From Termitomyces sp. T153 (Eukaryota; Basidiomycota; Agaricomycetes; Agaricales; Lyophyllaceae), in the NCBI GenBank assembly GCA_018296165.2, contig JACKQL020000121.1:1-64000 (forward strand): DNA of 64,000 nt, given 5' to 3'. Of the stretch, positions 22,435 through 33,659 are shown in pieces (position 1 is the first letter of the stretch; the number at the start of each line of letters is the position of its first letter). The notes beneath the pieces were generated by a model, which had not been told where the DNA came from, did no database searches, and saw only the letters and a list, made by a program, of their open reading frames with translations. A program made the position numbers and the translations under genes.

Positions 22435-23090
22435 ATGGGTAAGCGTCTTCGAGGCTCCAGTCTGAACCAACCATCTTATGCTATAGCAAAGGAACCACAT
22501 TATGGATCGTACCCGATGAACAAGACACGAAACGATTGAAGACAATCATGCGAACGCGACAAGGTGAACGGCATAACTTCCCATCTTCCTACCCCACATT
22601 TCAGCCCCACGTCACCCTCGCATCATTCCCATCCACATCCACGCCTCCGACCTCAGACATCCGCGCCGCGATCGATTCTGCGTTGGGACAGAGCCGGGGA
22701 AATCTCCCCATCAAGTTTAAATCGGTCGACATCGGGACACACTTCTACCGTTCAGTATACATCGCCATAACACTCACGCCAGAATTACTGGCTCTCCATG
22801 TAAATGTGCATGCAAAGCTTGGGATTGAGCCAAAGACACCGGCATACCCACATGTGTCGCTGTGTTATATTGATGATGCCGATGCGGCTGAGCGGGAAAG
22901 GTTCTTGGAGGAGTTGAAGAAAGGAGGGAAGATTAGGTATGATGGTGGAACTGAGGGCGTGAGCCTTAGATGTGGGGAAGGCGAGGATTGGGTTTGGTTG
23001 AGGGAGTTTAGGGCGAGGGAGATTTGGGTTGCCAATTGCGATGGTCCTGTTGAAAGCTGGACGGTCCTTGATAAGATTCCAATTGCATAA
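22435..23090 (+). CDS. CPD1: 2',3'-cyclic-nucleotide 3'-phosphodiesterase (2H family)
   Basis: Exons are 22435-22438 and 22492-23090 (200 aa). It hydrolyses ADP-ribose 1'',2''-cyclic phosphate and related 2',3'-cyclic phosphates left after tRNA splicing. Both HxT/S catalytic motifs of the 2H phosphoesterase fold are present: PHVTLAS near residue 40 and PHVSLCYID near 125. No in-frame ATG opens the second exon before residue M26, yet family homology begins upstream at LWIVPDE. Splicing the 4-nt exon ATGG to 22492 (after CAAAG) gives MGTTLWIVPDE, which fits the family N-terminus, so I chose that start. Confidence 0.9.
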
Positions 23091-23645
23091 GGTCTGTTAC
23101 TGTGTCCATGTTCATGTGCTTGTGCGACTCGGATGGTAATTGACGCGACGTGACGCGTAGCGCGGTGGCGTCTCATATTATCACGCGCCTCCGCCAGCTG
23201 CTGCTGTTCACAGGAATGAAAATCGAATATTAGTTATCGAAGGAGTTAGTAGATTCCAACTCAAGATCGAAGCAGTAAATGAACTCTGACAGAATTCCTT
23301 CAGAAGGCATCGCGTAACCTCGCCACAATTATTGTACGCCCTAGCCTCCTGTTCATACCACCAGTACCGAGTCATTTTGCAACCAGAGCACTTGAAAGTT
23401 GCCTCGTTAAGGTATTATTTCATGAAGTAGATGCCCATTTTTTACACGAATGATCAGAAAGGATTAAATTTCACATCTTGGATATGTACCAGATCTACGG
23501 TCACCGTTACGACTCCTTACTATCGAATTTCGACCCTCACATCTGCATGAAATCCACTAGTGGAGTTGTGGTCGCAATAAGTACGTTGGCAATACGCACA
23601 AGCCTGGACGACAAGATTCTTTATTACATAAGTCAGTACCTATGA
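23091..23645. other. Intergenic between convergent genes
   Basis: This holds the 3' regions of the cyclic phosphodiesterase and glutamyl-tRNA synthetase genes. I see no conserved coding segment, tRNA or clear repeat. Confidence 0.5.
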
Positions 23646-26390
23646 TCAAGAGTCATATATGCTTTGCATCTTGTACATTGTCGTCCCCGCATCATACTTG
23701 GCCTCTTTCCCGTAAATACTATCAATGGCATACATTTTTGATATGGGGGCCTCCACAGCTGGAGCTGGAGCGGTAGTCCCAGTCGTCGCGGCTGGCGTCG
23801 CATTGAGTGCAGCTTTGCTCGCAACGCTGGCTGCCCGGCCGTCTGGTATCAAGATGAACTCTCTTACACCATCGACCTCACCGTCGTAAATGTAGTAGCC
23901 CTTGCGTTCGAATTGGATAATTTCGCCCTTTTTCAGGTCCTTTACATTGGCGTCTGCTACTGCTTCTTCCCTAAATTCAGTAACGGGAGTGATGAAGTCG
24001 GCGACGTTGTCATCTTCCTCAAGTTTCTTCTTGGTGATGAGATAGTCGTAATCAAGTAGGGTAACGCGGGCCAGAGGGTTAGCGCTGGTATGCTGAGAGA
24101 GCCAGGTGATCTTCTTCTTTGTCTTGCGGAAGTCACCTTCCAAGTTGAGTTCCATTTCAATACCCGCTACTACTCCTGAGGCATCAACGGTCTTGGACCG
24201 AACGATGGCGTTACCCCAGTCCATCAACGTAACCTGCAACGACGGTCAATAGTGTATCGTAGAAAAGATGTATGTCGTACCTCCTCCTGGTCTTCAAAGG
24301 ATTGTGCGTCTTCCTGTTCAACGAGGATCGATGATGAATATACAGTCTTCTTCTCCCCGATCTCAGCATTCTTTTTATGCTTTGGAACTGCCTTGATTTC
24401 AGGGCTTGCTGGGCCACCCTTGATTATAACAGGAACACTAGTCAAGAGTGTTCAGGATTCACTTCGAAGGATATGAATCTAGATTCTGAGCACACCTGTT
24501 TTTCGTGAGAATGGACCAATGGCGAGGTGCAATGGGGTCAATGATTTTCTTGTTCTGCGACCAAATGGAATCCCATTCCATCGATACCACAGACTGTGAA
24601 GGACCCTGCGCCAGCATGAATTGTGTAAGTGCCTCGACTGTCATGCCACGACGGCGAATACCTGTATTTTGTCAAAATTCTGAATCGTATAGATAGAGGT
24701 GCTAAACTGGAACATACCGCGCACGGTGGGAAAACGAGGATCATCCCATCCACGCACATGCCCCTCGTTTACAAAATTGTGTAGTTTGCGTTTAGAGAGA
24801 AGCGTGTAGATGAAGTTAAGACGGCTTCATCACATCGTGAGTTGTCTCGCTGACAATAAAAATACATCCTAATAATTACCTGAAGTCCCAGATGTTGACT
24901 TTGCGTAGACCAAGAGCCGTGATCATCCACTGATATTGAGGATTCCGATCCCTGTACTCATTAGTCCTCAGAGCGTGTGTCACACCCTCGATAGAGTCGA
25001 CGACGGGACAGGCGAAATCGTATGTAGGGTATACCTTCCACTTATCCCTGTGATTTATATCTAGCTTGATTGCCATCCAAAGCATATAAAGTCTTACCCA
25101 GTGCGATGATGGGGTAGCGTGTTACACCGATAGATGACCGGGTCGCGCAGAGCTTTGTTGGGATCATCGACACTCATCTTTGCACGAAGGCACCAGCGAA
25201 GGCCCTCTTCCGTGCCAGCCTTCATCGCTTCAAAATGCTTGAGATTCTCTTCAACTGAATCATCTCTGTGTTTTGAAGCAATACCCTTCATTCGTTCGTC
25301 ACGCATCTGTAGAAGTGATATTGCATCACTAGCATACTGTTGCGACAAGTGAACCGACCTGTTCTTGTAAGGTATCATCAGTGTAAGCCTTTCCGGACTT
25401 GATGAGCTTGACGGCGAGGTCGTATAATGTTTGGAAATGATCAGAGGTATGTGTGACAACGTCTCCATGTATATCAAGCAGTCTCAAATCTTCAAGAATG
25501 GTATCTTCGAACTCAGTCTATTGTTTAAAGTGGCTCAAAGATTGTCGAAAGTCGGAGTAATAAATGACTCACCCTCTCTTTAGTTGGGTTGGTATCGTCA
25601 AAACGAATGATGAGTTTGCCATGGTACATTTTTGCGAAATACTGGTTGAGAATCGCCGCCTTCGTGTGACCAATATGAAGATAACCGCTAGGTTCGGGAG
25701 GGAAACGTGTGACGACTTGGCCATCGACCGCATCTTGTAAACCCAGAGCAAAACCAGCAGCTGTTTTATTCGAACGTGCTTTCGACGCTTTTGCTGCCGC
25801 AAGTTCAGCAAGAGCGCTTTGAGTTTCCTTCAGATTGTCGATGTAGGTAAACCATCGCAGAAGATGCGGATGTTGGTTGTTTTTGAGAAGGCCTAGAACC
25901 TTGATATTGCCTTTGATTAACAGAAAAATCAGTTCATTTATCCGGAGAGGCTGCAAAGGATTCGACCTTTGAGGGTTCCCCAGACAATCCAATCTGCCGA
26001 GGTAATAGAGTGTCCCACGAGGAATGTGCGGAATGCGAGAAGGTTATCCAGTGAGTTTAAGGCTGCGACTAACTCAGCGTGCGCAGTAATTGATCGCAAA
26101 CTTGTAGCGAGGGTGAAAAAGGACGGAGTCTGAGTGCATCGGTTCAGAGATCTATATGATGACGAGGATCAGAACCATACTTTTGCACTGTCGCCTGCTA
26201 GACCTCCTTCCTTGGCCAATGCCTGGACGATCTCGCCCTCTTCGGTGATCATCGATCCATTCAGTGTCAAGACAATCCCTAGAGCGGTCTCGTCAAAAAC
26301 TAGGCTGACATTGCCAATATGAGCGGAGATGCCTAGAGCGGCAAAGGGAAAAGGACTAGATTTGATTGGTATGGTGAGCGTCGCTGTCAT
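23646..26390 (-). CDS. GUS1: Glutamyl-tRNA synthetase, cytosolic
   Basis: Ten exons read leftward: 26390-26181, 26129-25967, 25910-25573, 25517-25359, 25306-25098, 25047-24880, 24824-24718, 24661-24496, 24437-24281 and 24233-23646 (754 aa). It charges tRNA-Glu. The N-terminal 170 residues form a GST-like domain used for complex assembly in eukaryotes ([12 protein letters not shown]). The class I catalytic core has the HIGH motif within [13 protein letters not shown] (about 198) and the KMSKS-equivalent LLSKRKL (about 426), which marks GluRS of eukaryotic type. [13 protein letters not shown] and [11 protein letters not shown] follow, then the beta-barrel anticodon-binding domain. The C-terminus has a short Ala-rich tail and no WHEP repeat. 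It is divergent from LEU4 over 164 bp. Confidence 0.96.
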
Positions 26391-26457
26391 GGGTCTAGGT
26401 GATTGAGAAATTTCCGCTCAAGATTAGATCTTGATTTCTAGGAATGACACTTGATAA

Positions 26458-26464
26458 TGAGTCA
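26458..26464. promoter_or_regulatory. Gcn4-type site (TGAGTCA) between GUS1 and LEU4
   Basis: The palindromic bZIP core TGAGTCA sits near the middle of the 164-bp divergent promoter, 42 bp upstream of the LEU4 TATA-like string. In fungi, Gcn4/Cpc1 binds this core to activate amino-acid biosynthesis and aminoacyl-tRNA synthetase genes on starvation. Functional use here is inference. Confidence 0.55.
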
Positions 26465-26499
26465 CTCACGATCACAAAATTGAATAACAGCCCTTTCCA

Positions 26500-26506
26500 T
26501 ATAAAT
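26500..26506 (+). promoter_or_regulatory. Possible TATA element in the GUS1/LEU4 divergent promoter
   Basis: TATAAAT lies 49 bp upstream of the LEU4 start codon within a 164-bp space shared with GUS1. Both genes serve amino-acid supply and use, so joint control is plausible; I did not find an unambiguous bZIP (TGACTCA) site, although TGAGTCA occurs at 26458-26464 just upstream, which is the AP-1/Gcn4 core. Confidence 0.45.
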
Positions 26507-26554
26507 TTGAAAAAAAGTGAAGTCCAATTATCACCCCTTCCGAATACCCGAGTC

Positions 26555-29134
26555 ATGCCTATGCTGTGAGTCTCCAGCTTTCTCTCCCCTACGCATGCAC
26601 TAACGTAGGATTCAGCGCGGACCCTTCTCAAAAGTATAAGCCATACACACCTCTGGTCCTGAAAGACCGCCAATGGCCGTCGAAAACCTTTACCAAAGCA
26701 CCGATTTGGCTGTCAACTGATCTTCGCGATGGAAATCAGGCTCTCGCCAACCCAATGACCATTGAGCAGAAGACCCTGTTCTTCAGGGAGCTGATCAAGT
26801 GCGGTGTAAAGCAGATCGAAGTTGCATACCCTGCTGCAAGTGACACAGACTTCAATTTCGTTCGAGGATTAATTGAGAACAATGAGATTCCGGACGATGT
26901 GTGGATACAGGTTCGTGTACAACAAAATGTACTAGTACTCTCTATTCAAGTTACGTTGAACTAGGTCTTGACTCCTGCTCGTGAAGATCTCATCAAGCGT
27001 ACTGTCGACTCTGTTGCCGGTGCAAAACATGCGATTCTTCACATGTATAATGCAACCTCACCGCTGTTCCGTGATGTTGTGTTCCGCAATTCTAAAGAGC
27101 AGACTGTCGAGCTTGCAGTTAAGCACACCAAGATTGTCAGACAACTAACCGAGGAGTGCACTGCTAAATACGGCACAAAGTTTATCTATGAATACAGCCC
27201 AGAAACATTCACCCAAAGTGAACCCGAATTTGCTCTAGAAATATGTGAGGCTGTCAAGACGGCATGGGGCAAGGCAGGACTAGGTGAAGAGCGAATCATC
27301 TTCAACCTGCCTGCTACTGTTGAAATCGGGCCACCCAATCATTATGCTGATCAGGCATGTCGTTTTCGTTGCTCTTAAACTCGAGACTGACACCTTTCTA
27401 GATCGAGGACTTTTGTAACAAAATATCCGAACGAGAGAAGATCATTGTGAGCTTACATCCACATAACGATAGAGGTCAGCTGATCTGGTCGTTCTAATTT
27501 AATCAATGCTGATTGAATTGAAAGGAACTGGCACTGCGGCGGCGGAGCTCGGTATGTTAGCTGGTGGCGATCGCATTGAAGGCTGTCTCTTCGGCAATGG
27601 CGAACGGACAGGCAACGTCGATTTGGTCAACCTGTCCCTCAACCTCTATACCCAGGGAATATCTCCTGGCCTGGACTTCAGTGATATCCAATCGGTCATT
27701 GACACTATCACTCAGTGCAATGATCTTCCGATTCATCCTAGACATCCTTATGCTGGGGAGTTAGTTTTCACTGCGTTCTCTGGTTCACATCAGGATGCCA
27801 TCAAGAAAGGCTTTGAGGCGCAGAAAATTGCTCATGCCGCCGCCGTCGCCAAGGGCGAGCCGCCATACTGGAACATGCCTTATCTGCCTATTGATCCAGC
27901 TGATCTTGGACAGAATTACGAGGCCGTCATCCGCGTCAACTCACAGTCTGGCAAGGGTGGTATTGCATACCTAATCAAGCAACATTTGCACCTTGATCTT
28001 CCGCGCAAACTCCAGGTTGCGTTCTATCAGGTTATCCAGGAGATTTCGGATCGCGAGGCACGAGAAGTGACGGTGGACGACATAACCACGGCCTTCAGGC
28101 AAACATACCACTTTGGAGGTGCCAAATACAAGGGCAGGCTTGCTCTACGAAACTTTAAGATTTCGACCCAGAGTCCGATCCAAACGAGTGAAGGCTCGGG
28201 TGACGAGGCGTCTGATGAAACTCGACATTTCGATGGTACAATTTCTGTTGATGGCAACTACCGTGTTGTTCGTGGAGATGGCAATGGACCTCTGTCTGCC
28301 CTCCTAGACGCTCTCCGCACCCATCTTGATATCAACTTGGTTATCCGCGAATATTCCGAACACGCTATTGCGGAAGGCACGGACTCCAAAGCCGCATCGT
28401 ACGTGGAACTCGTACCTAGTAATGATCGTAAATCGGCACAATCATGGTGGGGCGTCGGCGTTGATTCTGATATTGCGGGTTCTGGTCTCCGCGCCGTTTT
28501 GAGTGCAGTCAATAGAGCGATCGGTGATCGTGTTCTTCCCGAGTTGAAGCTCAGCGTTGGTTTCAACGCACGTTCTGGGCAAGCGGATGTTTCAAGTGCG
28601 ATTGCCAACGCCCTAGGCCTGTTGCTGCCTAGACGCTTCCAGTCATCCTTCTTTGAGGTTGTACAGAGGCATGCGAGAGACCACGGTGGAGAAATCTCGT
28701 ATCAAGCCGTCACGGAACTTTTCAAGAAGACATATGGCTTCCAAATCGATACTTCTTCGAGCAAGATTGTCTTGGCGTCTCATAAGCTAGGACATTTGAG
28801 CGAGGGTCGTCGACAGATCACTGCAGGATTCATTGTTTCTGGCGAGCTGAAGGACGCTACGGGAGCGGGCAACGGGCCTCTGTCATCTGTCCTTGCTGCC
28901 CTGCACACCTTGATCGATGGTTCTCTGTCTATTCGTGAATACTCAGAGCACTCCGTTGGCGAGGGTACAGACGTTGTGGCAGCTTCCTATGTCGATCTGG
29001 TGTATGAAGTTTCGGGTGCAAAGAAGAGTAGCTCCTGGGGAGTTGCAACAGACGTGGACATCACTACCTCTGGAATCAATGCTGTTCTGAGTGCCGTCAA
29101 TAGTCTAGACGTCGTCCTCAAAAAAGGGAACTAA
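26555..29134 (+). CDS. LEU4: 2-isopropylmalate synthase with duplicated regulatory module
   Basis: Exons are 26555-26565, 26616-26910, 26965-27354, 27402-27474 and 27525-29134 (792 aa). It condenses acetyl-CoA with 2-ketoisovalerate in the first committed step of leucine synthesis. The catalytic barrel has [11 protein letters not shown] near residue 40 and the metal-binding LHPHNDRG just before the exon 5 junction, then [12 protein letters not shown]. The linker helices ([13 protein letters not shown], about 399-455) and leucine-binding LeuA domain (about 490-588, ending SAVNRA) are followed by a second, diverged copy of both (about 602-670 and 685-787, again ending SAVNS). Usual fungal enzymes are near 600 aa with one LeuA domain. 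No mitochondrial presequence is seen. Intron 3 has a GC donor. Confidence 0.94.
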
Positions 29135-29364
29135 TTGAATGTATTTCTAGATATTTTTGTGTATGTACTCATTATCTTTGATTATGGAATTGATATGCTC
29201 TTTGGTGGCATATCTATAACATGTAAGGCTGGAACTCGCAGTCCGAGTCGGCGGCACCGATATCGGTCATCGCGAGAGGGTATCTGTACACGTGATCCAA
29301 CACGTTCCTAGACCGTGACGTTTTGGTTTAGTAGCACTGACGCGGCAGGGCAGTCGCATGAGCT

Positions 29365-32300
29365 ATGCCAGACAAAACGGGGCGGTCTGCTCGAAATATG
29401 TCAGGATCTCGGTCGTTTCATACATCCCAGTCTCTGCTTGCCTCAGGGCCTTCAAGTTCACGTTTCCTCAATATGCTCAACCCGATGAGCAGGAATCACC
29501 AAGGCTATTCTCAAGCCAATCAGTCACTCTTGGAGGAAGAGGAAGAGAACAGGAGTAGTGATGAACGATCGGGATCAGAAGATGACCTAGAGGCTGGTCG
29601 TGCTCGACGCACACTCCAAAGCACCACAAGCCATGCGCCTCCGAGAGAAGGGGGCAGGCGACAAGTGTCTTGGGATGCAGGTGCTTCGGAAATGAATGTC
29701 CTACGCCCCAATATCCACAAGGAAGATAAGCTACACCACGACTCTTCCGACGATGAGGTCCCGCCACAAAGTTTCATGATCGAAGCTACTTCCAGGAAAC
29801 CTTCAAGTTCGGAAGGGAAGCATAGAGCAGAGGGTCCGTCTTCGAGTGGGCGGAGCCGTACACTGCAATCCACACCTGGGAGAAAGTTGCCGCCCTCCAA
29901 ATCAACAAGTCCACGGGGTCCTAGTCTTTCGACGCCACCTCGGCCGTCAGAGGTGGACGCTGAGGAGCCAGAAGATCCCCAGACTCCACGGCCGGGCTTC
30001 ATTGATACCCTACCGCAATATAACCGACAGACGAAACCTCTGCGTGGACTAGACGATTATGAGAAGGCGCTGTGGAACTGGGTCAATGTGTACAACCTAG
30101 ACGCTTTTTTACAAGAAGTCTACTATTATTATGAAGGGAAAGGAATGTACAGCATAGCTCTGTCGAGGGGACTTAATCTCTTGCAAGTGACGCTATCCCC
30201 TTCCTTTGTATTTCTGATGATCTTTTGCCACAGAACAGTAGGCTTTGTGATAGGATTCTCAACATTTCTTCTCGGCTGCATCGACTACTCCAAAATCCGA
30301 CATGGAAAGCCCACTCAACTCTCGCACGTAGTGATCGAGCGCTGTGTGTCGAGGTGAGTCGGATCGTCGATGCATCGCCTACATGCTAGTTGAGTACTTT
30401 GCCAGATTTTCGGGATTCACGCTGTTGTTCTTTATCTTATTCACTGCATTTTATATATGGCAAATTGTGACCTTTGTGCTTGGCACTATGCGTTTGGTGG
30501 ATATGTATAAATTTTATACATATCTCCTCAAAATTCCGGACGTGAGTCTCTTTTTTTACGCATGGACACTAGACTGACAAATTAAAGGCTGATATCCAAA
30601 CGATATCATGGCCAGAAGTTGTTCGTCGCATAGGAGCTATTAGAGAGGAGAATCCAATTACTGCAATCTCCTCAAAGCACTCACGAAAGACTAACGACGC
30701 TACGACTGCTAAACTTGATGCACACGACATTGCCAACAGAATACTACGGAAGGAGAACTACTTGATCGCACTATTCAATAAGGAACTTCTTGATCTACGC
30801 ATACCCTTGCCATTGTTTTTGAAGAGGTTCGTGGTGGAGGAGAGAGGCAAAGGGAAGATGTTGACACAAGCGTTGGAGTGGAATCTCAGATTTTGTCTCA
30901 TGGAATATCTATTTGATGATCATGGGAGAGTGAGGAAAGTGTTTTTGAAGTCAAAGCACCGGGGTACTCTAATTGAAGGGTATGAACTTTTCTCGTGGCT
31001 TTACCATTGCCTAAATCCCGTTTTCACCAGGCTGAAACGACGTTTTATCTTTATGGGAATTCTCAATGCGATATTTGCGCCTTTTATCGTTCTTTATCTG
31101 CTTATGTATTCCTTCTTTCGCTACTTTGAGGTGAGTTTTTCATCAAAGACTCTTTTTTCACACGTGCCATTCATGGTCTCGTTAGGAGTACCACAAGGAC
31201 CCATCGTCGATCGGTGGCCGACGTTACACGAACTTTGCACACTGGAAATTCCGAGAATTCAATGAATTGCCGCACTTTTTCAGGCGAAGACTGGACGAGA
31301 GTTACCCGGTTGCTAACATCTATATCGGGCAATTTCCCAATGAAAAAGTTACCCTCATCATGCGGTAAGCCACTTCATGCCAGAGGTATCATAAATTTAC
31401 ATTGTCAATGACAGGTTCGTTGCGTTCATCGCCGGCTCTTTTACGGCTGTACTCCTTCTCGCAACAGTCATCGCTCCCGACATCTTTTTCGAATTTGAAA
31501 TCACCCCCCACCGAACAGCCGTGTTTTATCTAGGCGTGTTCACGGCAGGGCTAGCCGTAGCCCGAGGAATGATCCCAGAAGACAACAAGGTGTTCGATCC
31601 AGAGCTGCTGATGATGGAAGTGATAACCTACACGCACTACATGCCTGATGAATGGAAGGACCAGCTCCACAGCAAGAAAGTGCATCAGGACTTTGGAGAG
31701 CTGTTCGCGATGAAAGTGCTTATTTTCGCACAGGAGGTATTGTCTGTTGTGCTTACGCCGTTTGTGCTGTGGTTCTCGCTCCCTGGGTGTGCACCGGCCA
31801 TTATCGATTTTTTCCGCGAGTTCTCGGTCCATGTGGACGGAAGGGGGTATGTGTGTAGTTTTGCAGAGTTTAATTTCGAGCGGCATGGGAATGTCAAGGT
31901 GAGCCGGTCTTGTTGAATCCAAGCAAGAGTGTCTAATCCTAATGTGTGCCTAGTTTGGTGCACCGACTCGGAATCGCGATAAGAAGATGCATTCTAATCA
32001 AGGAAAGATGGAGAAGAGTTTTTTGAATTTCAAGGTGGGCGTGTTGATGTGACTTGGGGGTGAGCACCGACCTATGTATGATGCAGGCTGCGAATCCAGA
32101 CTGGACACCGACGCCTTCGGGCTCGCTGTACCTTACGCGCATGGCGGATTATGGGGCGACGCACGCGATGTACCCGTACGGCCGGCGGCGACACGGAGGC
32201 GCGGGCGGGTTGGAGGGGGCCGTGCACTCTCAGCATGTGGGGGTTGCGGAGGGGGCGCTGGCGGATAAGGCGCAGGAGTATGATCGGGCGCTGAGGCAGA

Positions 32301-32635
32301 GTCAGCTTGCGGCTGTTGCGAGACGGAGGGGGAGTGTGTTGGGTGTGTCTGGTGAGGAGTCGGTGTTTGATGAGAGGACGGCGCAGACGGCGGTGCTTGG
32401 GGATTCGCGTGGGAGTGTGCGTGTGGATGTGCATGTCGAGGGCGAGTCTGTGGCTCCGTCTGAAGAGATAGAGCTCGACGATGGACTAGGGGGCGAGTCG
32501 TATGCGGATGGTGCAAAGCGGACTCGGGCGTTTGGGGAAGGTGAGGAGGAGGAGGATGTGCGGGATGGCGGGGTGTTGGGATTGTTGGCGCAGATTTATG
32601 GACGCAAGGAGGGGAAGAGCGGTGTGCTTTCATGA
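29365..32635 (+). CDS. ATG9: Autophagy protein ATG9, multi-pass lipid scramblase
   Basis: Eight exons: 29365-30353, 30406-30541, 30588-30979, 31031-31130, 31186-31364, 31415-31898, 31954-32034 and 32087-32635 (969 aa). ATG9 vesicles seed the phagophore and the protein moves lipids between leaflets. A hydrophilic N-terminus (about 1-220, rich in Ser and acidic residues) leads to the conserved core: LDDYEKALWNWVNVYNLDAFLQ, repeated membrane helices, LRKENYLIALFNKELLDL, the FREFNELPHFFRRRL segment, and VDGRGYVCSFAEF. The C-terminal tail from about 760 is Gly/Arg-rich, then acidic. The start is ATG 29365; a second in-frame Met lies 11 codons downstream. Confidence 0.96.
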
Positions 32636-32649
32636 TAGAGTAATCAATG

Positions 32650-33620
32650 CTATCGTAGTATGGGCCTGCTGGTGCTCGTGGACTTGAGGGCCTGGACCTG
32701 CGCGCGCCTGAGCTCCTCGTCGATTCTCCACATGCCTCTGGCAAACTGGTCGCGTGAGAGTGATCCAGTGCGGTCTGGATCGCACTCGTTCCTGCGCAGC
32801 ATGAGCGATGCAAGTAAGAATAAAACTGGACGCACCATATCTCGCCGAGTGTCTTTCTACCCAGCCTCGAGCGCCTCCATATAGGCTTGACGAAGCGGCC
32901 CTCCAGCTTTTCAGTCGGCTCCACCAAGTCGCTGACCTCTTCCTCGGTAATAAGATCGACGGATAAGCCGCGCCACCCTGCGGCGCGCCTGTGTGTCTCC
33001 CTCGCCTGTTCTGGGCTCAACAGCGGCGGCTTCTCGTTTGCCTTTTGTTGGTCGGCCCTGCGGTGCTGCAGGATGTTGGCGTCGAAGACTGTGTCGTAGC
33101 GGGTGCGGGCGGCGGGGGGGACGGGGGTGGGGCGTTTGACTTTGAGATGGCCGGCGCTGTGGATGGAGGAGCGGGAGGGCGGTGGCGGTGGGGGTTGTCT
33201 GCGGGTGGGCGAAGGACGCTGGGGGAGTTTGGGCGGGGGCTGTTTGTGGTCGATGGAGACTTGCTCGTAGGAGCCGTCGAGACTGGCGGAATCGGCATCG
33301 ATGAGGCCGGTGTCGGAGAGGGAGACGGAGTGGAGGGAGGAGATGGACGAGGCGGGGGCGTGGCGGCGGGCGTCGAGCGGCGGGTATGTGTGGTCGGCGG
33401 CGAGGGACGGCTTGCGCGGGGGCAGCGGGGGCGCGGGGCGGGGCTCGACGGGCTCGAGGTGGATGAGAGGGGCGCCGTCGTCGACGACCCATTCGTGGAG
33501 ATCGATGAGCGACGACGACGACGGCGACGGCGGCGGGGCGGGCAGCGGCGGGGGCGGCGGGCCGCGACTGGCGAGGGCCTCCAAGGCTTGGATCCTGCTC
33601 TGGATCGTCGTTGAAGGCAT
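32650..33620 (-). CDS. C-terminal EH-domain protein, Irs4/Tax4-like
   Basis: Exons read leftward: 33620-32836 and 32791-32650 (308 aa). The N-terminal 170 residues are Pro-rich and disordered, with polyproline runs suited to SH3 binding. The C-terminus is one EH domain: RFVKPIWRRSRLGRKTLGEIW, then an EF-hand loop NECDPDRTGSLSRDQF split by the intron, then FARGMWRIDEELRR. Such single C-terminal EH domains with RRSRL-xx-LxxIW are typical of yeast Irs4 and Tax4, which act in phosphoinositide control and in recruiting Atg17 at the start of autophagy. The first Met is at 33620; the open frame extends upstream only from a TTG. It converges on ATG9 with a 14-bp spacer. Confidence 0.85.
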
Positions 33621-33659
33621 CGAGGCTGAGTTTTCCAAGTCCGCTCGTCTTTATCTTCC

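Noticed and set aside
32133..32836. Continuation of the EH-gene exon 1 frame into the ATG9 last exon (minus)
   Set aside because: The EH domain is only complete if splicing occurs at 32836; the rest is the antisense of the GC-rich ATG9 tail.
33621..33638. Earlier start for the EH-domain protein at 33638
   Set aside because: That codon is TTG; the first ATG is 33620.
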